From Siphonodentalium dalli (taxonomy: Eukaryota; Mollusca; Scaphopoda; Gadilida; Siphonodentaliidae): a stretch of 64,000 nt of DNA. Below are positions 11,827 to 23,417 of this stretch, piece by piece. Below the pieces are notes generated by a model. It was not told the origin of the DNA. It saw nothing but the letters and a program-made list of their open reading frames with translations, and made no database searches. The stretch lies in assembly GCA_032622095.1 (NCBI GenBank), contig CP136065.1:37792732-37856731 (forward strand), in the 5' to 3' direction. Position 1 is the first letter of the stretch. Every line of letters begins with the position of its first letter. Position numbers and translations under genes: made by a program.

Positions 11827-11889
11827 TATTTTCAATGGAGGGGGAATAACTCAATATTTTAAAGATAGTTATTCCCTTCCATTGAAAAT
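11827..11889. repeat. Palindrome with 22-25 bp arms
   Basis: The left arm at 11827-11851 (TTTTCAATGGAGGGGGAATA) pairs with the right arm at 11867-11889 (TATTCCCTTCCATTGAAAA) with one bulge, around a 15-nt AT loop. It is probably a small foldback element or hairpin. Confidence 0.7.
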
Positions 11890-11934
11890 TCCCTTTTCTA
11901 GCTTGAATTATGTTGCATTCTGGTAGCCATAACG

Positions 11935-11947
11935 GGGGGGGGGGGTA
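11935..11947 (+). repeat. Poly-G tract
   Basis: An uninterrupted run of about 12 G is followed by TAATG. Such tracts are prone to length errors during sequencing and assembly. Confidence 0.8.
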
Positions 11948-12462
11948 ATGATTTCAGCTGTTTTCTATTTCTCTATGGGCATCTTCTGTGATACAAACGT
12001 TTCAAATAGTAATGAATTATAGTATTTTAATCATATTATATGGCATAGATTGTTATTAAAACAGTATATCAAGGCACTATAACAAGAAAAATCAGTGATG
12101 CGAAAATTAAGTGGGCCTTTAAAGTCACATTTGCATTTAAGGTCATCTCTTATCCGTCTATTCTGCCATATTCTGCTACGCTGTATGTTATGGTGGTCTA
12201 GTATTCATTAAGCACTATAGCCCCGCTGTTATAAACCGACTTTAGCTGGCGTATTCTTGCCTCTAAGATTATTGAAATATAACGTCATCGAAACATAGCA
12301 ATTGTGTGGGCTGCGTGATGTGACATTAAATTTCAAGGAAACCCGCGAAAAAAAAATCACATTTATTGTTTCAATGTTTTAAGTTATTTCCTTCATAAAA
12401 AGAGTCTTATGATAAAGAACCCTCTCAATACTTTAGAATATAGAATTAACCTTCAAAATAAC

Positions 12463-12575
12463 AAAAACCTTCGGAATAGTGAACATTCGGAATAGAGAAC
12501 CTTCGGAATAGCGAACCTTCGGTATAGTGAACCTTGGGAATAGTGAACCTTCGGAATAGCGAACCTTCGGAATAG
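12463..12575 (+). repeat. 15-bp minisatellite, about 7-8 units
   Basis: The unit is close to GAACCTTCGGAATAG, repeated head to tail with point changes. The minus-strand open frame of 73 codons across it (peptide repeats of the FTIPKVRYSEGSL type) is a product of the 15-bp period and is not called as a gene. Confidence 0.85.
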
Positions 12576-13460
12576 AGACATGTCGCCGTCCATACGTACT
12601 GACGTGGTCATATATCACAAGTGGGCCGGAAATACAGGCACTCCCATGAAACATACATTTATCATTGTATAGATGGACGTATGTGTTTTGGGTTGTCCAT
12701 ACGTACTGACATAATCATATTAATATGTGGCAGTATCGTCTGCGCCTCTCGTAAGTGGTCAATACTTGTAAAAACATAACTCTATCGCCTATACTTGCTC
12801 TCATCGACCTAGTCATAGCAACCACCAAGGGTGCATATACCTAAGGCATGTGAATGACGTCATATAATGTTTTCTATATCCATCAGTGATATTTCAAGAT
12901 CGCGGGTATAGATTTTGGAGAAATTGTCACGTGACTTCCGGTTAGCAACCGTGTGGAGATTGCAAAAAACGCGGAATTGGGAATGGAGCATCGCGATGAA
13001 AATGAAAGTACAACTTACGAAGAATTCCATGTGATTTGGGCCTATTAATTTCATTTAGACCAATTCCGTTGGTTAGCTTAATGAAAACGAAAAACGAAGA
13101 CGTCATGACACGGTTTCTGACGTCATTTTGGATTTGTAGGCCAGAATACAGACAAAATTGAACAATCCACGACACGTCTTATCAAGTTGTCATGTCGTCT
13201 CCGTCGTGACCACTGCATGATGTTACATATATTATTCTTAGCATTATGTAGCCGATAAAAGGCAAATATGAGGCACAGCATGCTGTGTGGTTGCGCCACT
13301 ACGTGTCACGTACGATTCATATTATTTTGCTCTTATATTGGTCAGGGCACTTTGTGTAGAAACACACAATTGTGAAAAAGATAATAAAAACATGAAACTT
13401 GACACATATTTTCCTTATACGCTACTACTCATTTTCAGATGTGGCGATAATCGTCAGGCC
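12576..13460. other. Unassigned sequence with a repeated word
   Basis: GTCCATACGTACTGAC occurs at about 12590 and again near 12694. Otherwise no gene, RNA or mobile-element ends were recognised. Confidence 0.4.
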
Positions 13461-13489
13461 CTTCCTTAGCAACGGTTGCTGTGCAACTA

Positions 13490-13965
13490 CCCGCATCGAA
13501 GACATTCACATATGACTGATAGTATGTGAGTTTTAACAAACTATACAATACGTCGTGTCGCATTCTTATGGTGAACATAATTATGATCGTTGTTGCCAAT
13601 CAGTCTTGACCTGACTGATCAATTACCGTAGTTCTTACAGGTGCTATAGACATAACCGAAATCTTAAATGGACATATGACTGATATTATGGTAGTTTTAA
13701 CAAACTAATCTACACCAAGTAGCATTTTTATGGTGAAAACAATTATAATAGTTATTGTTAGCGTGGATCTGGCTAAAAAATATTACCAAATTATAGTTCT
13801 TACTTACATGAGTGGTAACGGTTGCTATTGACATATAACCGAATTAAAAATAAAAAGCACACATAACTGATATTATGGTAGTTTTACAAACTGACAAACT
13901 AAACTCATTTTTATGGTGAAAACAACTATGATAGATGTTAGTGTGAGCCTAACAGAATGTGGCAA
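13490..13965 (+). repeat. Three direct repeats of about 165-190 bp
   Basis: The words CATATGACTGATA...GTTTTAACAAACT and TTTTTATGGTGAAAAC recur with starts near 13509, 13673 and 13862. Divergence is moderate. This may be a short satellite array or the front part of the repeat family that follows. Confidence 0.7.
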
Positions 13966-13989
13966 AAAATTTGTTTTCATATGGGTACA

Positions 13990-16900
13990 ATTATCCGTTA
14001 TGCTCCAGTTCCGACAATCAGAACGAAGACCAGAATTGAGGAGTCTTGCACTAATCGGTCAAACGTGAATTCAATGTGGGAGTTGAAAAGTTGTTGCTTG
14101 TATTTAAAATGAGGCATTACCACTATAGTTACATATTCCATATAAATATAAGCTAATGCAAAGGTCACGGCCGAATGCTGGCCTATAAGGACCCTGGTCG
14201 AGAAATGCACGGGGACAATCTAGATGGCACAACAGGGGTCTAACAGCACTGCTATCAGTGGAAACGTTTTACGAGGAAGATAATGTTGCGGGTTAACATT
14301 TTCTAAAGTGACGCTGTTGTTGTTAGGTGCAGAATAGGGGAGGAGCAGCAAAACTTTTTGTCGTCGATTTCCACCAAACTTATACCTAATCATCTCCATG
14401 ATATGAGGACTCTAATGATGGGGTTAAATGTGTCTAAAGAGGCCTCGTTCGAGTCAGATGTGCGCGGAAGTGGAGAGGGGTACCACATTGATCAAACTAT
14501 TTTAGCTCTGATTTCCACTAAATTGATATGCATTCTTCTCCATTATACAAGGATTATAATCGTGTGAATTAAAGATGCCAAATTGGTGCCGTTTTGATGC
14601 AAGATGGGGGAGACTAAATTTTATAAGAATGTGTTAGTCGCCGATTACATCAAACTACATAATCATATCCGTGATACAAGGAGTCTAGTGATGGTTTAAA
14701 GCTGTCAAACGTGGCGTCATTCGAGTCAGGGGAGCATTGATAGGAGATAGGCCAAAACATTAATAACAATATTTCTAGAGCCGATTTCCACCAAATTGAT
14801 ACACATTCTTCTCCATGACACGAAGAATCTAGTTGTGTGATTAAAGACGCCAAATTGGTGCCGTTTGGGTGAGAGATGCATGGAGAGGGTGTGGTTACTC
14901 AATATGATACGAATTTGTGTTGTCTCCGATTACCACCAAAAGTATACATAATCATCTCCATCATATCAGGAGCTGTGTGTGTGGTTTAAATATGTCATAA
15001 GTAGGGCCGTTCGAGTCTGGTGTGCATGGAGTGGAGGGACACCAACCAATATTGATAAATCATATGTTCAGCGCAGATTTCCACCAAAATGATACACTCT
15101 TCTCTGTGATACGAGGAATCTAATCGCGTGCCGTTTGGGTGCGAGATGGGGGCACTAAATGTTGCTACGAATTTGTTTAGTCGCCGAATTCCACCAAAGT
15201 TATATATAGTCATCTTCATAATGAGTCTAATTGAGTTGTTTAAAGATGTCAGAAGTGGCGCCGCTTGAGTCAGAGAGAGGGTTTACCATAACTGATAAAA
15301 AATATGTTTAGCGCCAAATTCCACCATATTTCATATATATTATTCTCCAATGATATGAGGAATCAAATCGTGTGGGTTAAAGGCGGAGGGGAGAGGGGTA
15401 CCATTTATAACAAAACATATTTTAGCGCCGATTTCCACCAAATTCTCCTCCATGAGTCGAGGAATCTAATCGTGTGAGTTAATGACGCCAATTAGTGCCG
15501 TTTGGTGAGAGATGGGGCGCAAATTTCATAAGAATTAGTTTAGTTGCCGATTATCACCAAACTTATACATAATCATCTCCGTGATATCAGGAGTCTAATG
15601 GACGTGGTTTCAATATGTCAAAAGTGGCACGCTACGAGTCATGAATGTAGAGGGCAGGTGCACCAGAGCTGATACAATATGGTTAGCACTAATTTCTACA
15701 AAATTCAGACAAATATTCTTCCCAATTGATACGATGAATCAAATCATGTTTCGTTTGGACCAGGAATGGAGATAAGGGGCCCCTCAAATTGATCATAATG
15801 TGTTAGTCGCCGATATCTACCGAAGCTATATATATATTCATCTTCATCATTCGTGCTAAGGTGTGTTTGCCGTACGAATTTCGCCACATCGACCAAATTA
15901 TAATGGTGACCAAATTAAATTACTTTAACAATTATATCTTCTCAATTGTCATATTTATATGGGGACGGGAATCATGACATTCAAATAGCAAAACAACACG
16001 TAGAGGAAAGCATTAAACGTATATCTATCATTCTATTTAAGAGATACCTACAATTTGTCAAGAGTGTATAAGGCCTGTTCAAAAATAGTAGTCACAGTGT
16101 GCAGTCAAATGTAGTTTCTTCTGAGATAAACGAAAACACATTCAGTCGCACATGACTTTTCATGACCTCCAATACTGGCATCTGACAAGGGTACTTCTGC
16201 CCGATACAGAATATTTCTTTCATTTTAGAACGTACCCATAGCCTAACATAAACAACAAAAACATCTCGCTCTGTGTAGGGCACATGCATCTGATATATAG
16301 CAACATTTCACTTGAAGATGCATAATCCGAATTAACGCTCGCAAATTACTATTTCCTTGGCTTTGGTGGTAAAAGCTATTTGATTCGAGTCGAGGAACCC
16401 GCCCATCAAGGCACAGAGTGATCGGATATCGATTTTTGAAATCTAGTAAAAAGTCGAGGATAAGACGATCTCGGACCAAATTGCGGATGAAGATGGATAA
16501 CTCTAAAATCAGGTGGCTTTTTTGTGTCAGATATTTGACAAACTGGCAAAATTTCGTTGAACAAAATGTTGATAAATAATAGTTTTTGTGTAATTTTATA
16601 CTATAGTTGACTGTGGTTAGAATTGTTTTTGGGCAATTAACCGATTCTGATAAATTAAGCGGCATTTAAAAAAATGTTGTTGTTGTTGGAATCTGATGAT
16701 ATGGGGACCCTCGAATCGGTTGAGTACCCTTAAGCTGAGAATAATAAGCCAGTATAACAACATGAGCAGAGGAGCACCTGTATATATCTTTAAAGCATCT
16801 GTATCTGCATGGAGATATGATAAACAGGTGTCCTCAAAATCCAACCCACTAGATTGATGCATACATCTCTACAAGTATGAACAACTCAATTGTCGTCTTT

Positions 16901-17300
16901 TATTTGTGCGAACTATGTGTTTATGATGTTCATGTTTTGATCCCAATAAAATATTTTAAAAAAACAGAAAACAAACAAACGTCAATTCAAACAACGTCGA
17001 CTACGATTTAAAAAATGAAGTACGCGCAGATGTAAATAAATAAATACTTCTTTATTGCTATTCTTTATCGATAAACAAAATGAAAATTACTCATACACGG
17101 TGAGCCACTACATTTAATCCGTGTATAAGAATGACTTGTTTGTGATGCCATTTGGATATACAATTTATGAGAATACGTGTAACACTTTGAGCAAGAGTAT
17201 TCTGGCGCCTGCACTCTGATGCATCAATAACAGGTTTCAAGAGGTGACCCCTAATTGAGAGTCTCCTTATGAGACCACATACTGAGTCCATCTCCAGTTG
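13990..17300 (+). mobile_element. Long repeat with degenerate 110-150 bp units, copy 1
   Basis: The word GCCGATTTCCACCAAA or a close variant recurs about 12 times between 14365 and 15810, at intervals of 108-150 bp, each followed by a TACATAATCATCTCC-type segment. The non-repetitive tail (16000-17200) matches 51840-52660, including GCCATTTGGATATACAATTT and TGAGAATACGTGTAACAC. Copy 2 ends as a Helitron, so this is probably a non-autonomous Helitron relative that has lost its 3-prime end. Open frames at 16092-16862 on the minus strand are not conserved in copy 2 and are not called. Confidence 0.7.
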
Positions 17301-17405
17301 TGCATGTCTAGTTTATTATATATGTCTGATATATGCCTGCAATATCAGTGGCAATATATATATATAAACTTGTTTTGTCACGTTTTGTGGTAACCGACGT
17401 AAAAT

Positions 17406-17594
17406 ATGTCTTCTATTAATTTCGATGAAGATCCCCCAACTCCAATCCCACCAGTGGCCAGGAGAGACACTTTTGCTAATTTCAAACCGCACATTTATCT
17501 TCCTGGTAACATTTTACCGCTATTTGACCTACCATATATGATGAACATGGGGGTCAGCCCCCAATATGTTAACCATGGACCTAGCCCAAAATAG
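17406..17594 (+). CDS. Small open frame, possible first exon (unrecognised)
   Basis: The 62-codon frame starts MSSINFDEDPPTPIPP and continues with a hydrophobic stretch containing LPGNILPLFDLPY. The start has A at -3 (AATATGT). Unlike most frames here it is not part of a visible repeat and has mixed, gene-like codon use. A consensus splice donor, AG-GTAAGG, lies at about 17597-17602 but just after the in-frame TAG. A second possible donor lies inside at CTG-GTAAC. No homologue was recognised and no second exon was identified, so it may be incidental. Confidence 0.2.
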   Translation: MSSINFDEDPPTPIPPVARRDTFANFKPHIYLPGNILPLFDLPYMMNMGVSPQYVNHGPSPK

Positions 17595-17699
17595 TTAGGT
17601 AAGGATCCAGGCACCTATACGTGGCCATAGGACCCATGTCCATATATATATAGGATATGGACGACGTATGATATGCATAGGATATGAACCAGGCCGGTA

Positions 17700-17712
17700 T
17701 ATATAATCCACA

Positions 17713-17775
<63 letters not shown>
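17700..17775. repeat. (TA)n microsatellite
   Basis: An almost pure AT dinucleotide run, interrupted once by GTATAT. The next Helitron-like element is inserted at its right edge, consistent with Helitron preference for AT sites. Confidence 0.9.
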
Positions 17776-17778
<3 letters not shown>

Positions 17779-18502
17779 ATTATATATTTTGAAAGATCTG
17801 TGTGTGTGTGTGTGTGTGTATCTGTCTGTGTGTGTGTAATCGATGAACTCAAAAACGACCGACCCGATTTCGATGAAACTTGGTACGTGGGGTTATATTC
17901 GGCCGGGGGTTAACATAGGCCTATTGATTTTCAGATCCGAGGTCAACTTTTCACGTGCCGAGGTCAAATCTGTTTTTACGCCGTTTTGCGCTAATATATT
18001 TCAGTTCGGTGCTCACAAATCGATTCGATATAGCGCGAATAATAAATTGCCAGTAATATAATTTGCACGGTTAGAATCTGTGGCGCTTCATATTTCCAAT
18101 GATGTATCACACGCCTGTGTACGTTTAAAGTTTCTACCTTAATTATCGGGAAGAACGCAGGACCATGCTTCGCTCATCGAAAATCATTGCGTAAATATAT
18201 TACGCCATCAACATATCGTGACGTGATCGCGTTAACTCTTAACCGGCCGATGTCAGGTTAACTCATCACCGGCCGAGGTATCCGCAAATGACATTGGGCT
18301 ATATATCTCGGAAACGGGTGGAGCTATCGACTTGAAATTTGGTATGTGAATGTATCTTGCCCCGGATACGAATTTTATCGGGTCGCCGAGCCCGTGCGAT
18401 GCCAGCTTCGCGCATGCGCAGACCAGATCTCGAAAACGGGTGGAGCAATCGACTTGAAATTTGGTTTTTGAATAGCCCGGACGAAGTCGGGTCACCTTCT
18501 AG
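17776..18502 (+). mobile_element. Non-autonomous Helitron-like element, tandem copy 1
   Basis: The 5-prime end is TCTATTATATATTTTGAAAG, followed by a (GT)n tract and TAATCGATG. The 3-prime end has a hairpin CCCGGAC-GAA-GTCGGG and terminates TCACCTTCTAG, the CTRR terminus typical of Helitrons. An alternative start at 17774 would place the insertion exactly between A and T. It encodes no replicase. It is joined directly to copy 2 with no host sequence between them. Confidence 0.8.
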
Positions 18503-19108
18503 TCTATTATATATTTTGAAAGATCTGTGTGTGTATCTGTCTGTGTGTGTGTGTAATCGATGGACTCGAAAATGGCCCAGCCGATTTCGATGAAACTTGG
18601 TATGTGGGGGTATTTTCGGCCGGGGACGAATATAGGCATATTTATTTGTCCGTGCGACGTAACCTTGACCTTGAAATTGGGTCATATCAAGGTCAAACAC
18701 CCGAATATCACGGGATTTCGATGAAACTTGGTATGTGGGGGTACTTTCTTATGACGAGTCTCATAAGCATATTCATTTGCCCGTGCGACGTGACCTTGAC
18801 CTTGAAATCGGGTAACTTCAAGGTCAAATCGCCAATTTTGATGGGATTTCGACGAAATTTGATACGTGGGGTTAGTTTTGTCCACCGATTGTTTTGGACG
18901 GGTCCAATCGTGACCCCGAGCAGACCTTGACCTTCAAAATGATCAATTCAAGGTCAAATCGGGTAAAACCGGATGGATTTCGACGGGCACGTTTGTCGGG
19001 TACTTTTGTCCGGGCAGTGTTTTTGGACTGGTCAAATCGTGACCCCACTTGATCTTCAAAATGGACAATTCAAAGTCAAAGCCCGGACGAAGTCGGGTCA
19101 CCTTCTAG
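18503..19108 (+). mobile_element. Non-autonomous Helitron-like element, tandem copy 2
   Basis: It begins with the same TCTATTATATATTTTGAAAG and ends with the same hairpin plus CTAG, followed by a new (TA)n run. The middle holds repeated words TTTCGATGAAACTTGGTATG and several TCAAGGTCA or TGACCTTGA motifs. The start abuts CTAG of copy 1 (18499-18502), giving a head-to-tail dimer. Confidence 0.8.
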
Positions 19109-19253
19109 TATATATATATATATATATATATATAATTTCGTCTATGTTGTCTTTGTTATTGTATGTTTGTTTGTTTTCCTTATTAGTTTATCTGCCAGGA
19201 GAGGTAATTAAATGACCATATTTCAGGAGTTTAATGCATATCCGTACAGAATG

Positions 19254-20640
19254 AATTGTTATATACGGTTGGAAAGCTTATGGATTTTACTCTGCTTTTT
19301 CTAGTTTCCCTACGAAATTTATTTCCGTTGCCATGGTAATGTGTTACCATATGTATTTGTTTCCATGTTCCTACCACTTCTGGTTACTATACAACATGAT
19401 ATCAGATCCGTCATAAAGTATACAACAGTCTTCAAAATGATCTGTAGAAACCCCCTCTGTATGCATGTGCCGCTCTCATATAATGACAAGCCCGTGTGTC
19501 TAAATGTAAAGCAGACCGACATTTCACAATTTGTATTATGATACTCAGTCTGGCAGCGGCTTCTAATATAGCATTTCAGCACGTTTGTGTAATCGCCCAT
19601 TATATATCCGACAGCGCTATGTGGTCAGAATTAAAATAGTCACAGATCACGTCCATTATACCGAATCTGCAGCAGTCCTTCGCATTCACTTAGGGTAAAT
19701 CGTTCTATACTTAGAGTACGTTCACACAATGACAAATATGTATGGCTATTATTTTAGGTAATTCATGGAATGGGCCTATAATGAGGTAAGATATGAACGA
19801 CAAACTAGTTATCGTCGCCTTATACAGGCAAACGGGACGTAAATCGTTCTTCTTTTTTTGGCAAAATAATATTACAACCGCAAACACTGTCCCGCCATGG
19901 CTTCAGCTTTTGTCACACCGTCACAGCTCTACCTCAATCAGAACCTTGTTGTTATACCTAATAAGACAGTTTACTTTGACTGACTTTTTGATATACGGTG
20001 AACAAACAGCAACAGGTGTCCATTTGATACTAAAAGGTCTGTTCTTTACAACAAATTCAACGAAATAGCTCTGGCAAAAAAGGTCGGAACAACTCTTTTT
20101 TTTGCGAGATTATACTAGCAGCATATTAGGTCGTCTTGGGATCAAATCGATTTACGTCCTTTTCATTGTAATATAAGCCGACGTTATAAAATGGTTGGAC
20201 ACCACTGTTTACCACATGATCAGTGAGATCTCTCTAATTCCAAAATGTCATATAACTGACATTTTTCCGACATCATACATGTATATATGGCAAGAATCAA
20301 TCGTGCGATCATTAGTTCGTGGAAAGTCAAAACAACCCATCGAAATCGACCAATGTTCACTTCGAACAGCTCGGACAGAGCATCGACATTTAAAGATGAT
20401 TAACTCTATTCGACGAATAAAGAAAACCGACTGTGTGGAGTGATATATACCAACTCTTGGATACATAACTCGCAACTAAATCAGTTACCATAGGCGGCAG
20501 AGTTAAAGTTACGTGAAACACTCCGCTGGGTCATCGAAAGGGAACACAGAATTTAATATTTAATTTCATAAAGTTTATATCCAAATTGGCAGCACACAGC
20601 TTCATTCTTGCGAAACGATTATTTGCAGCGACTGCTGGAC
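19254..20640 (+). repeat. Dispersed repeat, copy B
   Basis: It runs collinear with copy A but lacks the inserts. The region 19320-19350 corresponds to the TACA target of the 3.2 kb array, and TA at 20124-20125 to the target of the 461-bp MITE. The last part (20440-20600) also matches copy C. Open frames in it differ from those in copy A, so it is probably not coding. Confidence 0.8.
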
Positions 20641-20706
20641 GAAGCAAACATTGACATTAACGGAATTTCAGAGCATTGGTTTACTGTTTTTTTCCCAGTC
20701 TATTAA

Positions 20707-21098
20707 CCCTTTACCCAACAGAAGGGCCCTGTGCCAATGCATTCTCTTATATATGCGAGTCGACCATAGGTCGCCTCGCATATATAAGAGAATGCATTGG
20801 CTTAACACATTAAAAATTATAAAATTGTTAAAGAATGTAAGAAAAAATGGTAAAAAGTGTTAAAAAAAGATTTTTTTTAGGCCAATGCATTCTCTTATAT
20901 ATGCGAGGCGACTTATGGTCGACTCGCATATATAAGAGAATGCATTGGCACATGGCATAACTGTAACTATCACAATGTGGTCAAGGAGCCGGTTCCAATG
21001 ATATCCATATTTGTATGGTTCTATTGAGACAGACCGAAGATATTTTAGGCTGTTGAAGCTTTATGTGGCCGGTTTTGGCCGTTTTGTTGGGTAAAGGG
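20707..21098. mobile_element. TTAA-flanked MITE, 392 bp (piggyBac-like)
   Basis: The ends CCCTTTACCCAACA and TGTTGGGTAAAGGG are perfect 14-bp inverted repeats, bounded by TTAA at 20703-20706 and 21099-21102. A TTAA duplication with CCC-starting ends is the signature of the piggyBac superfamily. Inside lies a pair of the 67-nt palindromes (20734-20800, 20882-20948). It has no coding capacity. Confidence 0.85.
20734..20948. repeat. Pair of 67-nt palindromes inside the TTAA MITE
   Basis: Palindromes at 20734-20800 and 20882-20948 are mirror images of each other, with tips CGACCATAGGTCG and CGACTTATGGTCG. Outer words are CCTGTGCC at the left and GGCACATGG at the right. The same module occurs at 6320-6674 inside a different (TA-flanked) MITE. 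Confidence 0.85.
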
Positions 21099-21399
21099 TT
21101 AACAGTTGATACGACGTTTGTGCCATCATCAACTCCTCCCATCGCCTCCCTATGCAGAGGGGACACATGCCTGATGGTGTTGCGTTCCTTTGAAATAGTG
21201 AAAGGTTCGGAGGAGAGGAAGAGTATCGCAGCTACCTATCGATGATGACCGGTTGATCGGTATGCAAACTAATATGGGGGAGTTCTGTTTATACATCATA
21301 CAAGTAAATCTACCGTCATGTTATCACACACTGCAACTTTTCCTTTAATACCTGAAGAAACTACAAGAGCTGTTGTTCAGATTCTCACCTCGTGGTAAA

Positions 21400-22091
21400 G
21401 TTTTCTTAATTGTAGTGTTAATTGTACCGTTTCTAGACTGTAACGCTTGTACTCGGCGGCTAGTTGATCGTGGAACTGTGCCAATAGACTTTCTTGAGCT
21501 TAAGTCCGTTAATGACGGTTGTTACCACATGGACGTCGCATGCGTCCCAGCTATGTGACACACCGGGTCGGTTATAGATCATATGCTGATCAGCTGTTCC
21601 GATGACGATATTATTTCGAGTTGCAATGTTTTAGATGACGACAGCTGGAACGTTTCAAATCACAGAACGCTTATAGTTCATATGAAATTTGACATGAATC
21701 TCACCCCAGTCAGTTTATTGTGCATAGCTTTAATATGCATAATTTTATTTGGTCAAGATGTACAGATGTAAATCAAATAGCAGCTTAATTATCGCTTACC
21801 AGCGTGATCTCAATGCGTCGGTTTTGATGGAATTCATTATGAACACATTATTTTGGTGGTATTACGTTAGTGGAGGTTATTTCTTACCTGTTTAATCAAG
21901 TTATCAGTCAAAAATATGTTCCTTTATCCTACAACAATCTGTAAAAAATTGTTGTCTTTTCACTTTATAAAGGGCATCCGAAGCCTAAGAACTCATTCGA
22001 CAGCTATCGGGAAATTACCCTCCTACAATCATCATACAAGTTATTTGAGAGACGTGCCTTACAATAACTCGGAACTTATACACCCTCCTTA
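21400..22091 (+). mobile_element. LINE pseudogene, endonuclease and RT start (5-prime part)
   Basis: Translated pieces show an APE-type endonuclease end (IDHMLISCSDD near 21573; NVSNHRTL near 21648, where the catalytic S-D-H triplet now reads S-N-H) and the start of a reverse transcriptase (FGGITLVEVISYLFNQ, then PKNSFDSYREITLLQSSYKL near 21990-22040). There are in-frame stops near 21927 and 22062 and frame changes between domains, so it is dead. It is cut after codon TTA at 22089-22091 by a foldback element, and the RT frame resumes at 24677. The 5-prime limit is uncertain. Confidence 0.8.
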
Positions 22092-22514
22092 GGCCCGTTC
22101 CAAACGACGGATTTTTGTCGACTCGAATCTAATTGTATTAAATCCGTCGGTGATGCGTCTGCGGTCAATTTTGTTTGAGACGGACGCATCTTTGTCGCGT
22201 CGAATCTAATACCTCGGTCGATTTATTTAAAGGTGCACTCCATGTTACCTTCACAAAATGGTCACGCGTACATATAGAGGCCTATATATACCGGTATGTT
22301 ATACATATATATAGTAAAATACAGTATAAATTATGTATAAATATATGCGCGATTGCAGCGCGAATATATGTGCATATGTATATGAGGATGTATATAGTAC
22401 ATATAGTTATATAATATAATATAATAGGCGCTACAAATAAATGTTAGATCGTGCAACCAATTGCCATATATGTGTATACCATGCATGTAAATACAGGTAT
22501 ACAAGTATTAGTAT

Positions 22515-23195
22515 AAATCAGAGACTACCACCCCTACCCTTATAATAAGGAATACCGGAATATATGAATTATTATAAATAAGAGGTTACCACCCTATACC
22601 CTCATAATAAGTAATGCCGGTATATATGAATTATTATAAATAAGATCAGTGGTACCACCCCTACCCTTTATAATGAGGAATACCGGAATATATTAATTAT
22701 ATATTATAAATCATAGGCTACCACCTATATATCCTTTATAATAAGGAATACCGGTATCTATGAATTATTATAAATCATAGGCTACCATCCCTACCCCTCA
22801 TAATAAGTAATACCGGTTTATATGAATTATTATAAATCTGAGGCTACCACCCCTACCCCTTATAATAAGGAATACCGGTATTTATAAATTATTATAAATC
22901 ATAGGCTACCACTCTGCCCCTTATAACAAGTAATACCTGAATATATGAATTATTATAAATAAGAGGTTACTACCCCTTTACCCCTCATAATAAGTAATAT
23001 CGGTATATATGAATTATTATAAATCAGTAGTACCACCTCTGCCCCTTATAATAAGTAATACAGCTAAATATTAATTATTATAAATCAGAGACTACCACCC
23101 CTATTCCTTACAATAAGGAATATCGGTATATATGAATTATTATAAATCAGTTGCTACAACCCCTACCCCTTATACCGGTATATATGGATTATTCT
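22515..23195 (+). repeat. Array of about 64-bp units in left arm, about 11 copies
   Basis: The unit contains CTACCACCCCTACC, TTATAATAAGGAATACCGG and TATATGAATTATTATAAAT. Units differ by substitutions and small indels. The right arm holds about eight units in reverse orientation. Confidence 0.85.
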
Positions 23196-23417
23196 AAAAC
23201 ATTGATACTATATCCATTATAAGATGTGAGTCAGTGACATGCCATGTTCGTTGAGCAATCAAACTACCAAAATTATTACAATTTGCACAATGTTACCTAA
23301 GCAATGCTTATAGATATATCTTTCTTTATGACAAAGAGAGCGTGCGACAAATGACGTCATGTGGGTATTTCCTCAGATAAGGGGAGCCCCCTCATTATTA
23401 TACCATTATCATATCAT

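Noticed and set aside
16092-16862. Minus-strand frames of 65-140 codons
   Set aside because: They are not preserved in the paralogous segment at 51840-52320 and have no known domain.
17595-17852. Minus-strand frame over (TA)n and (GT)n runs
   Set aside because: Microsatellite translation only.
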